Shown: piece after piece, positions 8,161 through 16,246 of the stretch | How the letters are laid out: each line of letters opens with the position of its first letter | Numbering within the stretch: position 1 is the first letter of the stretch | Assembly (NCBI GenBank): GCA_903847975.1 | Contig: CAINFC010000198.1 | Location: 1 to 64,000 of the forward strand | Reading direction: 5' to 3' | DNA: 64,000 bases | DNA from: an uncultured Acidobacteriota bacterium | GTDB taxonomy: Bacteria > Acidobacteriota > UBA6911 > CAINFC01 | Translations under genes and position numbers: made by a program | Notes under the pieces: model-generated | The model's input: only the letters and a program-made list of their open reading frames with translations | Told to the model about the DNA's origin: nothing | Database searches by the model: none

Positions 8161-10055
8161 GCCACCGTTCCGGGCCGCCATCCTCCAAACCCTCCGGGCA
8201 GCGTTCCGGAGGCCCCTTCGGCAGCATGCCGATGGGCTTTGCCGTTCCCGGGGAAAAAGCCAGAAACTTCCGGCAAACCCTGCGCCGGCTGCTGGGTTAC
8301 CTCTCTCCTTTTCGCGCCGAGCTGACGGTCATTGTCTGCATGGCGGTTCTGAGCACGGTCTTTTCGGTAATCGGACCCAAGATCATCGGCCTGGTCATTT
8401 CCCGGCTTTCCCGTGGAATTCTTTCGCCGGCGCCACCGGAAATCGGCTTTGCCATTGAGTTTCAGGCCATCGGCCGGCTGATGGCTTTCCTTCTGGTGCT
8501 CTACCTGGTCAGCGCCGCGTTCAGCTATCTTACCCAGTACCTGATGGCGGGCATCACCCAGAAGACCGTCTATCGGCTGCGCCGGGAGATCAGCGAAAAG
8601 CTGACCCGGCTGCCCCTGAAATTTTTTGACGGAAAAACGCACGGGGAGATATTGAGCCGGGTGACCAACGATGTGGATACGCTCAGCAACACCATGCAGC
8701 AGAGCCTGGTGAGCACCATTACCTCCCTGGTAACCCTGGTCGGGAGCATCGGCATGATGTTCACCATCAGCTGGCAGCTTACTCTGACGGCCCTGGCCAC
8801 CCTGCCTTTATACGGGCTGGCCACGGCTCTGATTGCCCGCCACTCCCACCGCCATTTTCGCGAGCAGCAGAAAAACCTGGGGGAGCTCAGCGGCTTTGTC
8901 GAAGAGCAGTATGCCGGCCATCGGGTGGTCAAAGCGTTCAGCCATGAGCCGGTTTCCCTCCAGGCCTTCGGGAAAATCAACGATTCGTTGTACGAATCGG
9001 CCTGGAAAGCGCAGTTCATCACCGGAATCATCATGCCGCTGATGGGATTCATCAATAACCTGGGCTTTGTGCTGATCTGCGTTGTGGGCAGTATTTTTGT
9101 CATTCGCCGCGCATTGGATCTGGGCGACGTCCAGGCTTTTATTCAATATGCCCGCCAGTTTACCCACCCGATCCTGCAGACGGCCAATATCAGCAATGTC
9201 CTGCAGTCCACCCTGGCTGCTTCGGAAAGAGTGTTCGAACTGTTGGATGAACCGGAAGAAAGCCCCGATCCGCCGGATGCCCTGACGGCTTTTTCTCCCC
9301 GCGGAGAGGTGGCTTTTGAAGGCGTCAAGTTCGGATATTCGCCGGAAAAAATATTAATGAACGATCTGAACCTGCGCATGGCCCCCGGGGAAACCATTGC
9401 CATTGTTGGTCCCACCGGGGCGGGGAAAACCACGCTGGTCAACCTGCTGATGCGTTTTTACGAGACCATGGAAGGCGCAGTGACCATCGACCGGCTGGAT
9501 GCCCGCTGCCTTTCCCGCAGCTCGCTGCGCCGCCTGTTCGGCATGGTGCTGCAGGACACCTGGCTTTTCCATGGAACCATCCGGGAAAATATTGCCTACG
9601 GCCGTGAGAATGCCAGCGAGGAGGAAATACAGAAAGCGGCCCTGGCGGCTCACGCCGATCACTTTATCCGCACGCTGCCGGACGGGTATCAGACGGTACT
9701 GAATGAGGAAGCCTCCAACATATCCCAGGGGCAGCGCCAGCTGCTGACCATCGCCCGCGCCTTCCTGGCCGACCCGGCGATCCTGATCCTGGACGAAGCC
9801 ACCAGCAGTGTGGACACCCGCACGGAGATGCTGATCCAGGAAGCCATGATCCGATTGATGAAGGGCCGCACCAGCTTTGTAATTGCCCACCGGCTCTCCA
9901 CCATCCGTAACGCCCACCTGATCCTGGTGATGAATCAGGGGCAGATTATCGAGAGGGGGACGCACCGGGAGCTGCTGGCGGCCAGGGGCTTTTACGCCGA
10001 TCTTTACAACAGCCAGTTTCTGGGCGCCGACCTGCGCGACGGGGCCGGCTCCTGA
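8157..10055 (+). CDS. ABC exporter half-transporter, catalytic partner
   Basis: This 632-residue protein starts at a GTG at 8157 that overlaps the previous stop codon. An approximately 40-residue Pro/Gly-rich N-terminal tail precedes six transmembrane helices and an ATPase domain. Walker A is GPTGAGKTT (about 416), the signature is altered to ISQGQRQ (about 522), Walker B is intact (ILILDEATSSVD) and the switch His is present (IAHRLSTI). An altered signature together with a good Walker B is the complement of the defects in the upstream subunit. One composite site should therefore hydrolyse ATP and the other should only bind it, as in TM288-type subunits. Confidence 0.92.
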   Translation: MSHRSGPPSSKPSGQRSGGPFGSMPMGFAVPGEKARNFRQTLRRLLGYLSPFRAELTVIVCMAVLSTVFSVIGPKIIGLVISRLSRGILSPAPPEIGFAIEFQAIGRLMAFLLVLYLVSAAFSYLTQYLMAGITQKTVYRLRREISEKLTRLPLKFFDGKTHGEILSRVTNDVDTLSNTMQQSLVSTITSLVTLVGSIGMMFTISWQLTLTALATLPLYGLATALIARHSHRHFREQQKNLGELSGFVEEQYAGHRVVKAFSHEPVSLQAFGKINDSLYESAWKAQFITGIIMPLMGFINNLGFVLICVVGSIFVIRRALDLGDVQAFIQYARQFTHPILQTANISNVLQSTLAASERVFELLDEPEESPDPPDALTAFSPRGEVAFEGVKFGYSPEKILMNDLNLRMAPGETIAIVGPTGAGKTTLVNLLMRFYETMEGAVTIDRLDARCLSRSSLRRLFGMVLQDTWLFHGTIRENIAYGRENASEEEIQKAALAAHADHFIRTLPDGYQTVLNEEASNISQGQRQLLTIARAFLADPAILILDEATSSVDTRTEMLIQEAMIRLMKGRTSFVIAHRLSTIRNAHLILVMNQGQIIERGTHRELLAARGFYADLYNSQFLGADLRDGAGS

Positions 10056-10095
10056 CGTCCGGTAATTTTTTACTTTAACAGAGAGAGGAAGAAGT

Positions 10096-11166
10096 ATGTT
10101 GCAATGGAGGTTTCCGGGAGCGTTTCTGGCTCTGGGTTTGGCGGCGGGCTGCGCCTTGGGAGCGGCGATACCGGCCTTCAAGGCGGCCGGCTTGCAGAAG
10201 CCCGGCGATTCGGTTGCCTACGGCTCCTACACGGTCATCGTCCTGGGGGAAGGGATCTATCAGCTCAAAGATTCCGGCGATCCCAAAGCCAGGGCGGGGG
10301 GGCTGATCGGCGTGGACATGTACTTGATCCGCGGCAAGTCCAAGGCGCTCCTTATCGACCTTGGCAATAATTATATCGACGGCTATCCGGGGGACCTGAT
10401 CCCCCCGCGCAAAAATGCGGCAGAAGAGCTTCTCGCCGTAGTGAACGGCCTGCGCGGCAAAGTGCCGCTCGAGGTGGCCGTCACCCACGCCCATCCGGAC
10501 CATGACGGCATGACCCGGGCTTTTGCCGGCAGTAAAACCGTTCTCTGGATGCCCAGGGGCGAAGACTTTACCGCACCCGGGAAGCAGCACGGCAATATTG
10601 AGCCCTCGGCCTATACGGTCTTCGATCACGCTTCCAAAACGTTCGATCTGGGGGGCGGCCGCGTGGTCAAGCCGCTGCTGGTGCGCGGTCACTCCAACGG
10701 CTGTACCGCCTATCTGCTGGCCCGGGAGCGGATGATTTTCACGGGCGACGCCATCGGCATCGGTGCCGGACGAAGCCTGCGCTCTGCCGAGAGCCTGAAG
10801 CTTTTTGCCGAGGACACCCGGAAGCTGGTGGAATACCTGAAAGCCAGCCTCTCGCCGAGCGATCGCTACGCACTGAAGGTCTACACCGGGCACAGCGTGG
10901 AAAATCCGATTGCCGGCTTTTACAGCCCCAACCATCCCCTGCTCGACCTGGACTACCTGGACTGGCGGTTCATACAGGATCAGGCTCTCTGTTCCAATGC
11001 CATTCTGAAAGGGATGTGGCTGGTTCCCGATAGCGGTCTGCGCCAGATGGAAGTGACCAACAAGCAGAACGGCCGCCGGGTGAACGTCATGCTCTACGGC
11101 ATCGGCGCCGTGGAAATACCGCTTCCGGCGGCCTACGAGGCAGCCGGCCTGGCGATGGCGCAGTAG
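10096..11166 (+). CDS. Secreted metallo-beta-lactamase-fold hydrolase
   Basis: The 356-residue protein follows a good AGAGAGGAAG ribosome site and starts with a signal peptide (FLALGLAAGCALGAA). The metallo-beta-lactamase motif THAHPDHDG (about 133) supplies the HxHxDH zinc ligands; further ligands are likely at VRGHSNGCTAY and FTGDAIGIG, and a last His in YTGHSVE. The fold covers lactamases, thioesterases and phosphodiesterases, and no specific substrate can be read from the sequence. It lies 40 bp after the ABC exporter and on the same strand, so it may share a transcript with it. The Cys in LAAGC is only a weak lipobox. Confidence 0.85.
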   Translation: MLQWRFPGAFLALGLAAGCALGAAIPAFKAAGLQKPGDSVAYGSYTVIVLGEGIYQLKDSGDPKARAGGLIGVDMYLIRGKSKALLIDLGNNYIDGYPGDLIPPRKNAAEELLAVVNGLRGKVPLEVAVTHAHPDHDGMTRAFAGSKTVLWMPRGEDFTAPGKQHGNIEPSAYTVFDHASKTFDLGGGRVVKPLLVRGHSNGCTAYLLARERMIFTGDAIGIGAGRSLRSAESLKLFAEDTRKLVEYLKASLSPSDRYALKVYTGHSVENPIAGFYSPNHPLLDLDYLDWRFIQDQALCSNAILKGMWLVPDSGLRQMEVTNKQNGRRVNVMLYGIGAVEIPLPAAYEAAGLAMAQ

Positions 11167-11323
11167 CGGAAGCTGCCGGCTCCGGCGGAGTGAGACCGCC
11201 GCCGGCATTGTTCCGATCAGCAATTCCAGCCCATAGGCGGCAATGCCGCAGCGCATGAGGAAAAGGACACCCGCTTTGGGGTCCGTTGGAGGGCTGGGGC
11301 TGAAGGCTCCCAGGCCCCGGATC

Positions 11324-11391
11324 ACAGAGAATGGGCACAGAGAATGGGTGTCCTCAAAGGTGGGTGTCCTCAAAGGTGTCTTCAAAGGTGC
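11324..11391. repeat. Short tandem repeats of cacagagaatggg and gtgtcctcaaagg
   Basis: Two copies of cacagagaatggg are followed by two copies of gggtgtcctcaaaggt and a third degenerate unit (gtcttcaaaggtg). The array reaches into the last codons of the decarboxylase gene, which ends at 11382. The rest of 11167-11381 shows no gene. Confidence 0.7.
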
Positions 11392-12776
11392 TTTGTCATC
11401 TGTTGGATCCTGGACACCAGGCGGTGCAGGTCTTCGAGGGTAGTGGCCTCACTGGTCAGGACCATGCGCAGGTAGCGGCGCCCGCCGAGAACAGCCGTGG
11501 ACAGGTGAAAATCCCCGTCGGCCAGCAGCCGGTCTCGTATCTGCAGCTGATCTTCATCCGTCCCGGGCATCCGGAAACACAGGATGTTGCTTTGCGGCTC
11601 CACCGGGCATTCCCATCCCGGAACACGGCTCAGAAGCAGGTACGCCTGCCGGGTGAGCTCCAGCCTCCCGTCGATATACGCGGCAATGCCGCTCTCGCCG
11701 AGAGCGGCCAGGACGACAAACAGTCGGAATCCCAGCGACGCCTTGGTGCATTCCACGGTGCGATGAATGAAATCGAAGCCAGGTTGCGCTTTTTCGTGAA
11801 ACAGATAGCTGGCGTCCTCGTGAAAAGCATGATCCAGCGCTGCCGCATCCCGCACCAGCAAAGCCGTACAGAGCCCCGGGGTGCAGAGCAGCTTGTGCGC
11901 ATCCCAGACCAGGGAATCGGCCTGCTCGATCCCCTCCAGGCGCCGGCGGTGCCTCGGGCTGAGCAGGGCCGCGGCTCCATGAGCGCCGTCGACATGCAGC
12001 CACAGTCCGTGACGCCGGCAAACGGCGGCAATCTCCGGAAGGGGATCATATATGCCGGTGGCCGTGCTGCAGGCGTTGGCCACCAGGGCAAAAGGCCGCC
12101 GGCCGGCCGATAGCGCCCGCTGGATGGTTTCGTCGATTTTCTCCGGCTGCATGCGGCCCGATCCGTCCGTCGGCACTGCAAAGACACCCTCTTCCCCGAT
12201 TCCCAGGATGCCGGCGGTTCGGGCAATGGAATAATGACAGTCCGCCGAGGCGATCAGCGCCAGGTCGCCGCGACATCCCTGCGCCCACAGTCCCTTGTCG
12301 AAACGGCTGCGGGCGGCAACGATCGCCGTCAGGTTGGCCAGCGACCCGCCGTGGGTAAACACCCCACCGGCTCCGCCGGGCCAGCCCGCCTTGGCGCGGA
12401 GCCAATCCAGGAGGAACGCCTCGATAGCCGCCGCCGCCGGGCCCATCTCATAGATCGCCATGGGGTTGTTCGTGGCTCCCTCGACCAGCATGGCCAGCGC
12501 CGCGGCGGGATGCGGGGCGGCCACCTGATGCGCCATGCTTCCGGGGTGATGCAGCCGCACCGTCAGGTCCAGGTAATCCCGGAGGAACCGATGCAGAGTT
12601 CCGTCGGTCAGCCCTCCCTCCTGGAGATGCTTACGCAATCCCAGGGATTCGATGATCCCGGCCATTGGAATCTGGCGAACGACGGGCGGTGCGCCGGTGC
12701 ACGATTCCTGACGATAGCGCGCCAGCTCCCCGACGGCCTCGCGGAGATTCTCCGCCCAGTCCGCGAACGCGCTCAT
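11382..12776 (-). CDS. Pyridoxal-phosphate-dependent group II decarboxylase, last gene of the hgcAB operon
   Basis: This 464-residue enzyme starts at the ATG at 12776, which overlaps the hgcB stop as ATGA. The open frame continues upstream to 12902, but that part lies inside hgcB. It has the glutamate/aromatic amino-acid decarboxylase layout: PGSMAHQVAAP, GVFTHGGSLANL, an ADCHYSIARTAG segment whose His would stack on PLP, LHVDGAHGAAAL with the PLP-binding Asp, and WDAHKLLCTP with the Schiff-base Lys. Such enzymes decarboxylate Glu, Tyr, Trp, DOPA, Asp or cysteine sulfinate; the substrate here is not clear. Its translational coupling to hgcB is the notable point, as I know of no described link between a decarboxylase and mercury methylation. 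Confidence 0.88.
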   Translation of the reverse strand: MSAFADWAENLREAVGELARYRQESCTGAPPVVRQIPMAGIIESLGLRKHLQEGGLTDGTLHRFLRDYLDLTVRLHHPGSMAHQVAAPHPAAALAMLVEGATNNPMAIYEMGPAAAAIEAFLLDWLRAKAGWPGGAGGVFTHGGSLANLTAIVAARSRFDKGLWAQGCRGDLALIASADCHYSIARTAGILGIGEEGVFAVPTDGSGRMQPEKIDETIQRALSAGRRPFALVANACSTATGIYDPLPEIAAVCRRHGLWLHVDGAHGAAALLSPRHRRRLEGIEQADSLVWDAHKLLCTPGLCTALLVRDAAALDHAFHEDASYLFHEKAQPGFDFIHRTVECTKASLGFRLFVVLAALGESGIAAYIDGRLELTRQAYLLLSRVPGWECPVEPQSNILCFRMPGTDEDQLQIRDRLLADGDFHLSTAVLGGRRYLRMVLTSEATTLEDLHRLVSRIQQMTKHL

Positions 12777-13048
12777 CGGCATTCGCATTCTCCGCCACAG
12801 GTCTTTCCTTTGCGCATCCGGGAGACGATCAGCGCAGCACAGCCCACACCGGTGGATACCGAGATGGCGCCGACGGGACAGTTTCGCTGACAGGCGCCGC
12901 ACTGCATGCAGCTGGTACGGTCGGCGATCGTCGCCTTGCGACGAACGATCGAGAAAACATTGTGCGGGCAGACCTCCAGGCAGCGGCCCTCTCCGATGCA
13001 GAGAGAGGAGTCCAGGGTCAGAGACTCGCCGGCCGATATGTATTTCAT
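12773..13048 (-). CDS. hgcB: HgcB, ferredoxin partner for mercury methylation
   Basis: This is a 91-residue ferredoxin. The ATG at 13048 follows CAGGAGTACTGT; the frame opens to 13102 but that lies within hgcA. HgcB donates electrons to HgcA's corrinoid and may hand over the mercury ion. The second cluster motif is complete (C47-x2-C50-x2-C53-x3-C57-P). The first reads CIGEGRCLEVCP, so the second of its four cysteines is Glu20. The family's further cysteines are present: C70 in GVGCAA and C84, C88 and C90 in the tail CGGECECR, which in known HgcB proteins is a thiol-rich tail thought to bind Hg(II). It lies 16 bp after hgcA and overlaps the decarboxylase by 4 bp. Confidence 0.9.
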   Translation of the reverse strand: MKYISAGESLTLDSSLCIGEGRCLEVCPHNVFSIVRRKATIADRTSCMQCGACQRNCPVGAISVSTGVGCAALIVSRMRKGKTCGGECECR

Positions 13049-13064
13049 ACAGTACTCCTGCGAT

Positions 13065-14102
13065 TTAAATGAATGCGGCGGCGATGCGCAAGGCCGATCC
13101 AAGTGCGGCCACCACCAGGATGAACGGCAGGGCCCAGCGAACCTCCCGTTGGGTACCGGCCTGATTGGTAAAGGTCGTTGAGCCGGTAAACATCATGCCC
13201 AGATAGGAGGCCAGCGCGATGGCGATGAGTGCGGCTCCCGCCATTTCCATGGCGGTCCCGGGCCAGGCGGCCAGGACCGCAACGACGCAGAGGGCTCCGG
13301 CGATCGCCCCCTTGACGGCAAAAACGCGGGAAGGAAGCCACGGCAGGAATAACGGTACGAATACTCCTCCGGCCAGGATGGCTGCCAGGAAAGGCGCAAA
13401 GTCGACGGCCAGGTGGCGGTTCAGATTTCCATCCTCAAACCATTGGAGAGCGGCCAGGGCCAGCAGGATCCCCAGGGCCTTTTTCAAGTGGCTCTTCAGT
13501 TCGTTGGGGACCAGGACCATGCGCTCTTTCCAGCCGAAAGGCACGCGTCGCATCTCCGGTGTGGCTTTCCGGCCGGCCGCCAGGTAAGCCGGCAGATCGC
13601 GCGCCAGGACCGGTCCGTAATGAACCGAGAATCCCGTGGCCCGCGCCACCTCATGAGCGGCTACGCCGACGGCCCCGAGCTGCGGCAGGATCAGGCGACG
13701 ATGCTCCACCACCTGCGCCAGGCCGACGGCCTGCAGGCGGCGGATCAGTTCTTCCGTTCCGAAAGTTCCTTTTCCTGCGGCACACCACACATTGATGCCA
13801 TGGGTATCCAGAACCAGCAGCCAAAGGTTCCAGCCGGTCAGCTCCCGGCGCACCTGGTCCACGGTCAGTTTGTAATTGGCGGTCACCAGAACCGGTGCCG
13901 TCTTATCCGGCTCGCCGATCCGGTACAGGCCGGGGGGAACCGTGTAACGGTTTCGCCGTATGCCCCAGCGCACCCGCCACCCGCCCAGCACATCCTTCCA
14001 CCCCAGAACGGTCGACAGCGCCGGAAACGGCCCGGTCTGTGCGGGAGGGGAGGCCGACGGACAAGGGGTGCCCGGGCTGCAGCAACAATTATTTTTTTCC
14101 AT
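13065..14102 (-). CDS. hgcA: HgcA, corrinoid protein required for mercury methylation
   Basis: This 345-residue protein has the diagnostic HgcA motif NVWCAAGK at residues 104-111, with Cys107 as the cobalt-ligating residue. The soluble corrinoid domain covers about 30-190. It is followed by five membrane helices (about 210-225, 237-258, 265-285, 288-308 and 325-342). HgcA transfers a methyl group from a corrinoid to Hg(II) at the cytoplasmic side of the inner membrane. The length agrees with known HgcA (about 340). The ATG at 14102 has an AAGGAAA ribosome site and overlaps the marR gene by 14 bp. An unusual short Cys-rich leader, NNCCCSPGTPC, precedes the domain. Identification rests on the motif plus the adjacent HgcB. 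Confidence 0.95.
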   Translation of the reverse strand: MEKNNCCCSPGTPCPSASPPAQTGPFPALSTVLGWKDVLGGWRVRWGIRRNRYTVPPGLYRIGEPDKTAPVLVTANYKLTVDQVRRELTGWNLWLLVLDTHGINVWCAAGKGTFGTEELIRRLQAVGLAQVVEHRRLILPQLGAVGVAAHEVARATGFSVHYGPVLARDLPAYLAAGRKATPEMRRVPFGWKERMVLVPNELKSHLKKALGILLALAALQWFEDGNLNRHLAVDFAPFLAAILAGGVFVPLFLPWLPSRVFAVKGAIAGALCVVAVLAAWPGTAMEMAGAALIAIALASYLGMMFTGSTTFTNQAGTQREVRWALPFILVVAALGSALRIAAAFI

Positions 14103-14574
14103 GGGGATTTTCCTTGGTGGAACAGGGCAGGGAAAGGCGCAGACCTCGCATCCGATCGGCCAGCAGACCCACGGAGCGAAGGACGCAGCGTCGGTCCCGA
14201 TCGTTCATTCCGGCCAGCAGTTCGGCATAGTACCGGTTGCACTCCTCGTTAATACGGTCTACCTTGCCCCGGCCCGCCGGGGTCAGCCGTAGACGAAGCA
14301 GCCGGCGATCCGCGGGGTCTTCTGCCCGGACCACCAGGCCGGCCCGTACCAGGCCATCCACCGTACGACTCAGGGTGCTGATGTCCAGATCGAGGACCGC
14401 CGACAGATGGGTGAGAGACAGCTCTGTGTTTTCCAGCTCCAGCAGGGCGTGGCACTGGGCCAGGGTCACCCCGCAGCAACGGGTATCGGCTTCCCGCTGG
14501 CCCGCAATCTCCCGCTCCAGCACCCGCAGCTGGCTTCGAAACGGGCCGAGAACATGCTTTTCCGTCCGGTTCAT
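14089..14574 (-). CDS. MarR-family transcriptional regulator of the hgcAB operon
   Basis: This 161-residue protein is a MarR winged helix: LSLTHLSAVLDLDISTLSRTVDGLVRAG forms the recognition helices (given here as one region, about 52-79) and DPADRRLLRLRLT is the wing. Before the DNA-binding domain sits TRCCGVTLAQCH with Cys33, Cys34, Cys41 and His42, which could bind a metal or thiophilic ion. The ATG at 14574 follows AAAGGA. The gene is first in the operon and overlaps hgcA by 14 bp. A palindrome over its own promoter suggests autoregulation. Known hgcAB loci often have an ArsR-type regulator instead; a Cys-bearing MarR here would be a functional substitute, which is inference. Confidence 0.88.
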   Translation of the reverse strand: MNRTEKHVLGPFRSQLRVLEREIAGQREADTRCCGVTLAQCHALLELENTELSLTHLSAVLDLDISTLSRTVDGLVRAGLVVRAEDPADRRLLRLRLTPAGRGKVDRINEECNRYYAELLAGMNDRDRRCVLRSVGLLADRMRGLRLSLPCSTKENPHGKK

Positions 14575-14594
14575 CCGCTTTTCCTTTGGCTATG

Positions 14595-14624
14595 ATTGTA
14601 GCATACAACTATTGACGAATGCAA
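14595..14624 (-). promoter_or_regulatory. Promoter of the marR-hgcA-hgcB-decarboxylase operon
   Basis: On the minus strand TTGCAT (14624-14619) and TACAAT (14600-14595) are separated by 18 bp, a good sigma70-type match, about 20 bp upstream of the marR start. Confidence 0.6.
14596..14608. promoter_or_regulatory. Candidate MarR operator
   Basis: The perfect palindrome TTGTA-gca-TACAA covers the -10 element. MarR proteins typically bind such short inverted repeats, and occupation here would block RNA polymerase. The remaining part of 14609-14879 holds a loose relative of the CTTCC/GGAAG repeat (about 14668-14725) and otherwise nothing I can support. Confidence 0.5.
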
Positions 14625-14879
14625 CCATAAAAAAGTTCCTGCGGAGAACCGGATCCCGGATCTTCCCGTCTCTCTGCGTCATGCTGGGGTTCACAGGAGG
14701 AAAGGAGGATCGGGAAGAATGGGGAAGCGGCCTGTCACCGGGGCCTGGCGACTTTTAGCGGGCCGCGGTGATTGGATGGTCCCGCCGGAAGGCCCGCATC
14801 TCCTTCGCTTCGGATGCTTCCGCCGGCATCTTTTTGGTATCATCTGTGGGACGGATTATATGGATCAAGTATTACGCGG

Positions 14880-15110
14880 ATGAACTCCTGGGCGCCTTTG
14901 GGAAAATTACTGATTCTGGTCGGCGGATTGCTGGTTCTGGCCGGCATCCTGATGCTCAGCGGCATCCGTTTCCCCTCTTTGGGTCGGCTGCCCGGCGACA
15001 TCGTGGTCCGCCGGGAAAACTTCCGGTTCTACTTTCCGGTTACCACCTGCCTGCTGCTGAGCCTGGTTCTCTCCCTTATTTTTTACCTGTTGCGCGGGTG
15101 GAAGAAGTGA
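14880..15110 (+). CDS. DUF2905 small membrane protein
   Basis: This 76-residue protein has two membrane helices (about 8-24 and 50-68) joined by the conserved DUF2905 loop GRLPGDIVVRRENFRFYFP. The family is widespread and uncharacterised. The ATG at 14880 gives the usual family length; the frame opens further upstream to 14772 but that extension does not resemble the family. It is followed 31 bp later by a metallophosphoesterase gene on the same strand. Confidence 0.85.
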   Translation: MNSWAPLGKLLILVGGLLVLAGILMLSGIRFPSLGRLPGDIVVRRENFRFYFPVTTCLLLSLVLSLIFYLLRGWKK

Positions 15111-15141
15111 CCCTGCCGGCTGCCTCCGCCTGAAGACATCC

Positions 15142-16242
15142 ATGTCCACCTATGTGTCTCTTTGGCTCGCTCTCTCCATTTTTGTCGGCATGCACGCCTT
15201 CGTTTACCGGCGGATCCAGGGGGGGCTGCGGCTGGCCCCGCGACCGCGCTATTCCCTCCTGGCCTTTCTGGCCCTCGGAGGGCTGCTTTTTCTCGGCGCC
15301 ATGATCGCCAGGCGCTCCGGAGCCTGGGCGCCCTTTTTCCTGGTTTTTGTGCACTGGCTGGGCTTTTTGGCCATCGGCTGCTCGGGGCTCTTCCTGGAGT
15401 TCGTGTTTTCCCTTCTTTTTCCGGAGAAGAGGAGAAGGATCGTATGGCTCGCCCTGATCCTGATCGGTATTGCCATTCCGGCTTCCGTCTTCCTGGGAAG
15501 GAGCGATCCGGTTCTGCGCGAAGTCCCGGTGGCCGTCCGGGATCTACCGGATTTCCTGGAGGGATACACCATCGTTCATCTTTCCGATTTGCACCTGGGC
15601 CACTCCATGCCGGCGGCCCAGCTGCAGCGGATCGTGTCGCAGGTCAACGGGCTCAACTCAAGCCTGGTGGTGATCACCGGCGATGTGTTCGACCGGCAGC
15701 TGTGCGAAACGGAAGACTACTGCCGGATTCTGTCGCAGCTCCGCGCGGCGCATGGGGTCTGGGCCGTTTCCGGCAACCATGACGTGTATAACGGAATCGA
15801 CTATTTTTACCAGGCCATGGCCGGGGCGGGAATCGGGGCTTTGCGCAACCGCCTGGTCGTTCTGGAGAACGGGCTGCAGCTGGTCGGCATGGAGGACGAT
15901 TACGGCAGCTTCGAAGGGGAACGCCGGAATCCGCGCTCCGCACTGCAGGCGGCGATCCTGCGGCGGGATTCCGGTAAGCCGATCCTCCTGCTGAGCCACC
16001 GCCCGACGCGTTTTGCGGATGCCGTGGAGCAAGGCATTCTGCTGCAGCTCTCCGGGCATACCCACGCCGGTCAGATACCGCCCACCGATTTCCTGGTATG
16101 GCTGCTTTTCCGATACAGCCACGGGCTGTACCGGGAAGGTAACTCCTATATGCATACCAGCGCCGGAACATCCACCTGGGGGCCGCGGATGCGCCTGTTC
16201 ACGCCGTCGGAAATCGTTCGTCTGACCCTAACGCGGGAATAG
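15142..16242 (+). CDS. Membrane-anchored metallophosphoesterase (YkuE-like)
   Basis: This 366-residue protein has three or four N-terminal membrane helices (about 1-120) and a calcineurin-like phosphoesterase domain. The dimetal motifs are all present: HLSDLHLGH, VVITGDVFD, VSGNHDVY, LLLSHRP and LSGHTHAGQ. The domain faces the periplasm if the topology follows YkuE-type relatives, which act on lipid-linked or nucleotide phosphates. The true substrate is unknown. It is convergent with the xylulokinase gene, 4 bp apart. Confidence 0.9.
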   Translation: MSTYVSLWLALSIFVGMHAFVYRRIQGGLRLAPRPRYSLLAFLALGGLLFLGAMIARRSGAWAPFFLVFVHWLGFLAIGCSGLFLEFVFSLLFPEKRRRIVWLALILIGIAIPASVFLGRSDPVLREVPVAVRDLPDFLEGYTIVHLSDLHLGHSMPAAQLQRIVSQVNGLNSSLVVITGDVFDRQLCETEDYCRILSQLRAAHGVWAVSGNHDVYNGIDYFYQAMAGAGIGALRNRLVVLENGLQLVGMEDDYGSFEGERRNPRSALQAAILRRDSGKPILLLSHRPTRFADAVEQGILLQLSGHTHAGQIPPTDFLVWLLFRYSHGLYREGNSYMHTSAGTSTWGPRMRLFTPSEIVRLTLTRE

Positions 16243-16246
16243 CGCT

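Noticed and set aside
10075-11385. Open minus-strand frame of 436 codons
   Set aside because: Antisense to the well-supported metallo-beta-lactamase-fold gene.
12777-12902. Upstream start for the decarboxylase
   Set aside because: The extra residues come from the hgcB sequence in another frame; the ATGA overlap gives a better start.
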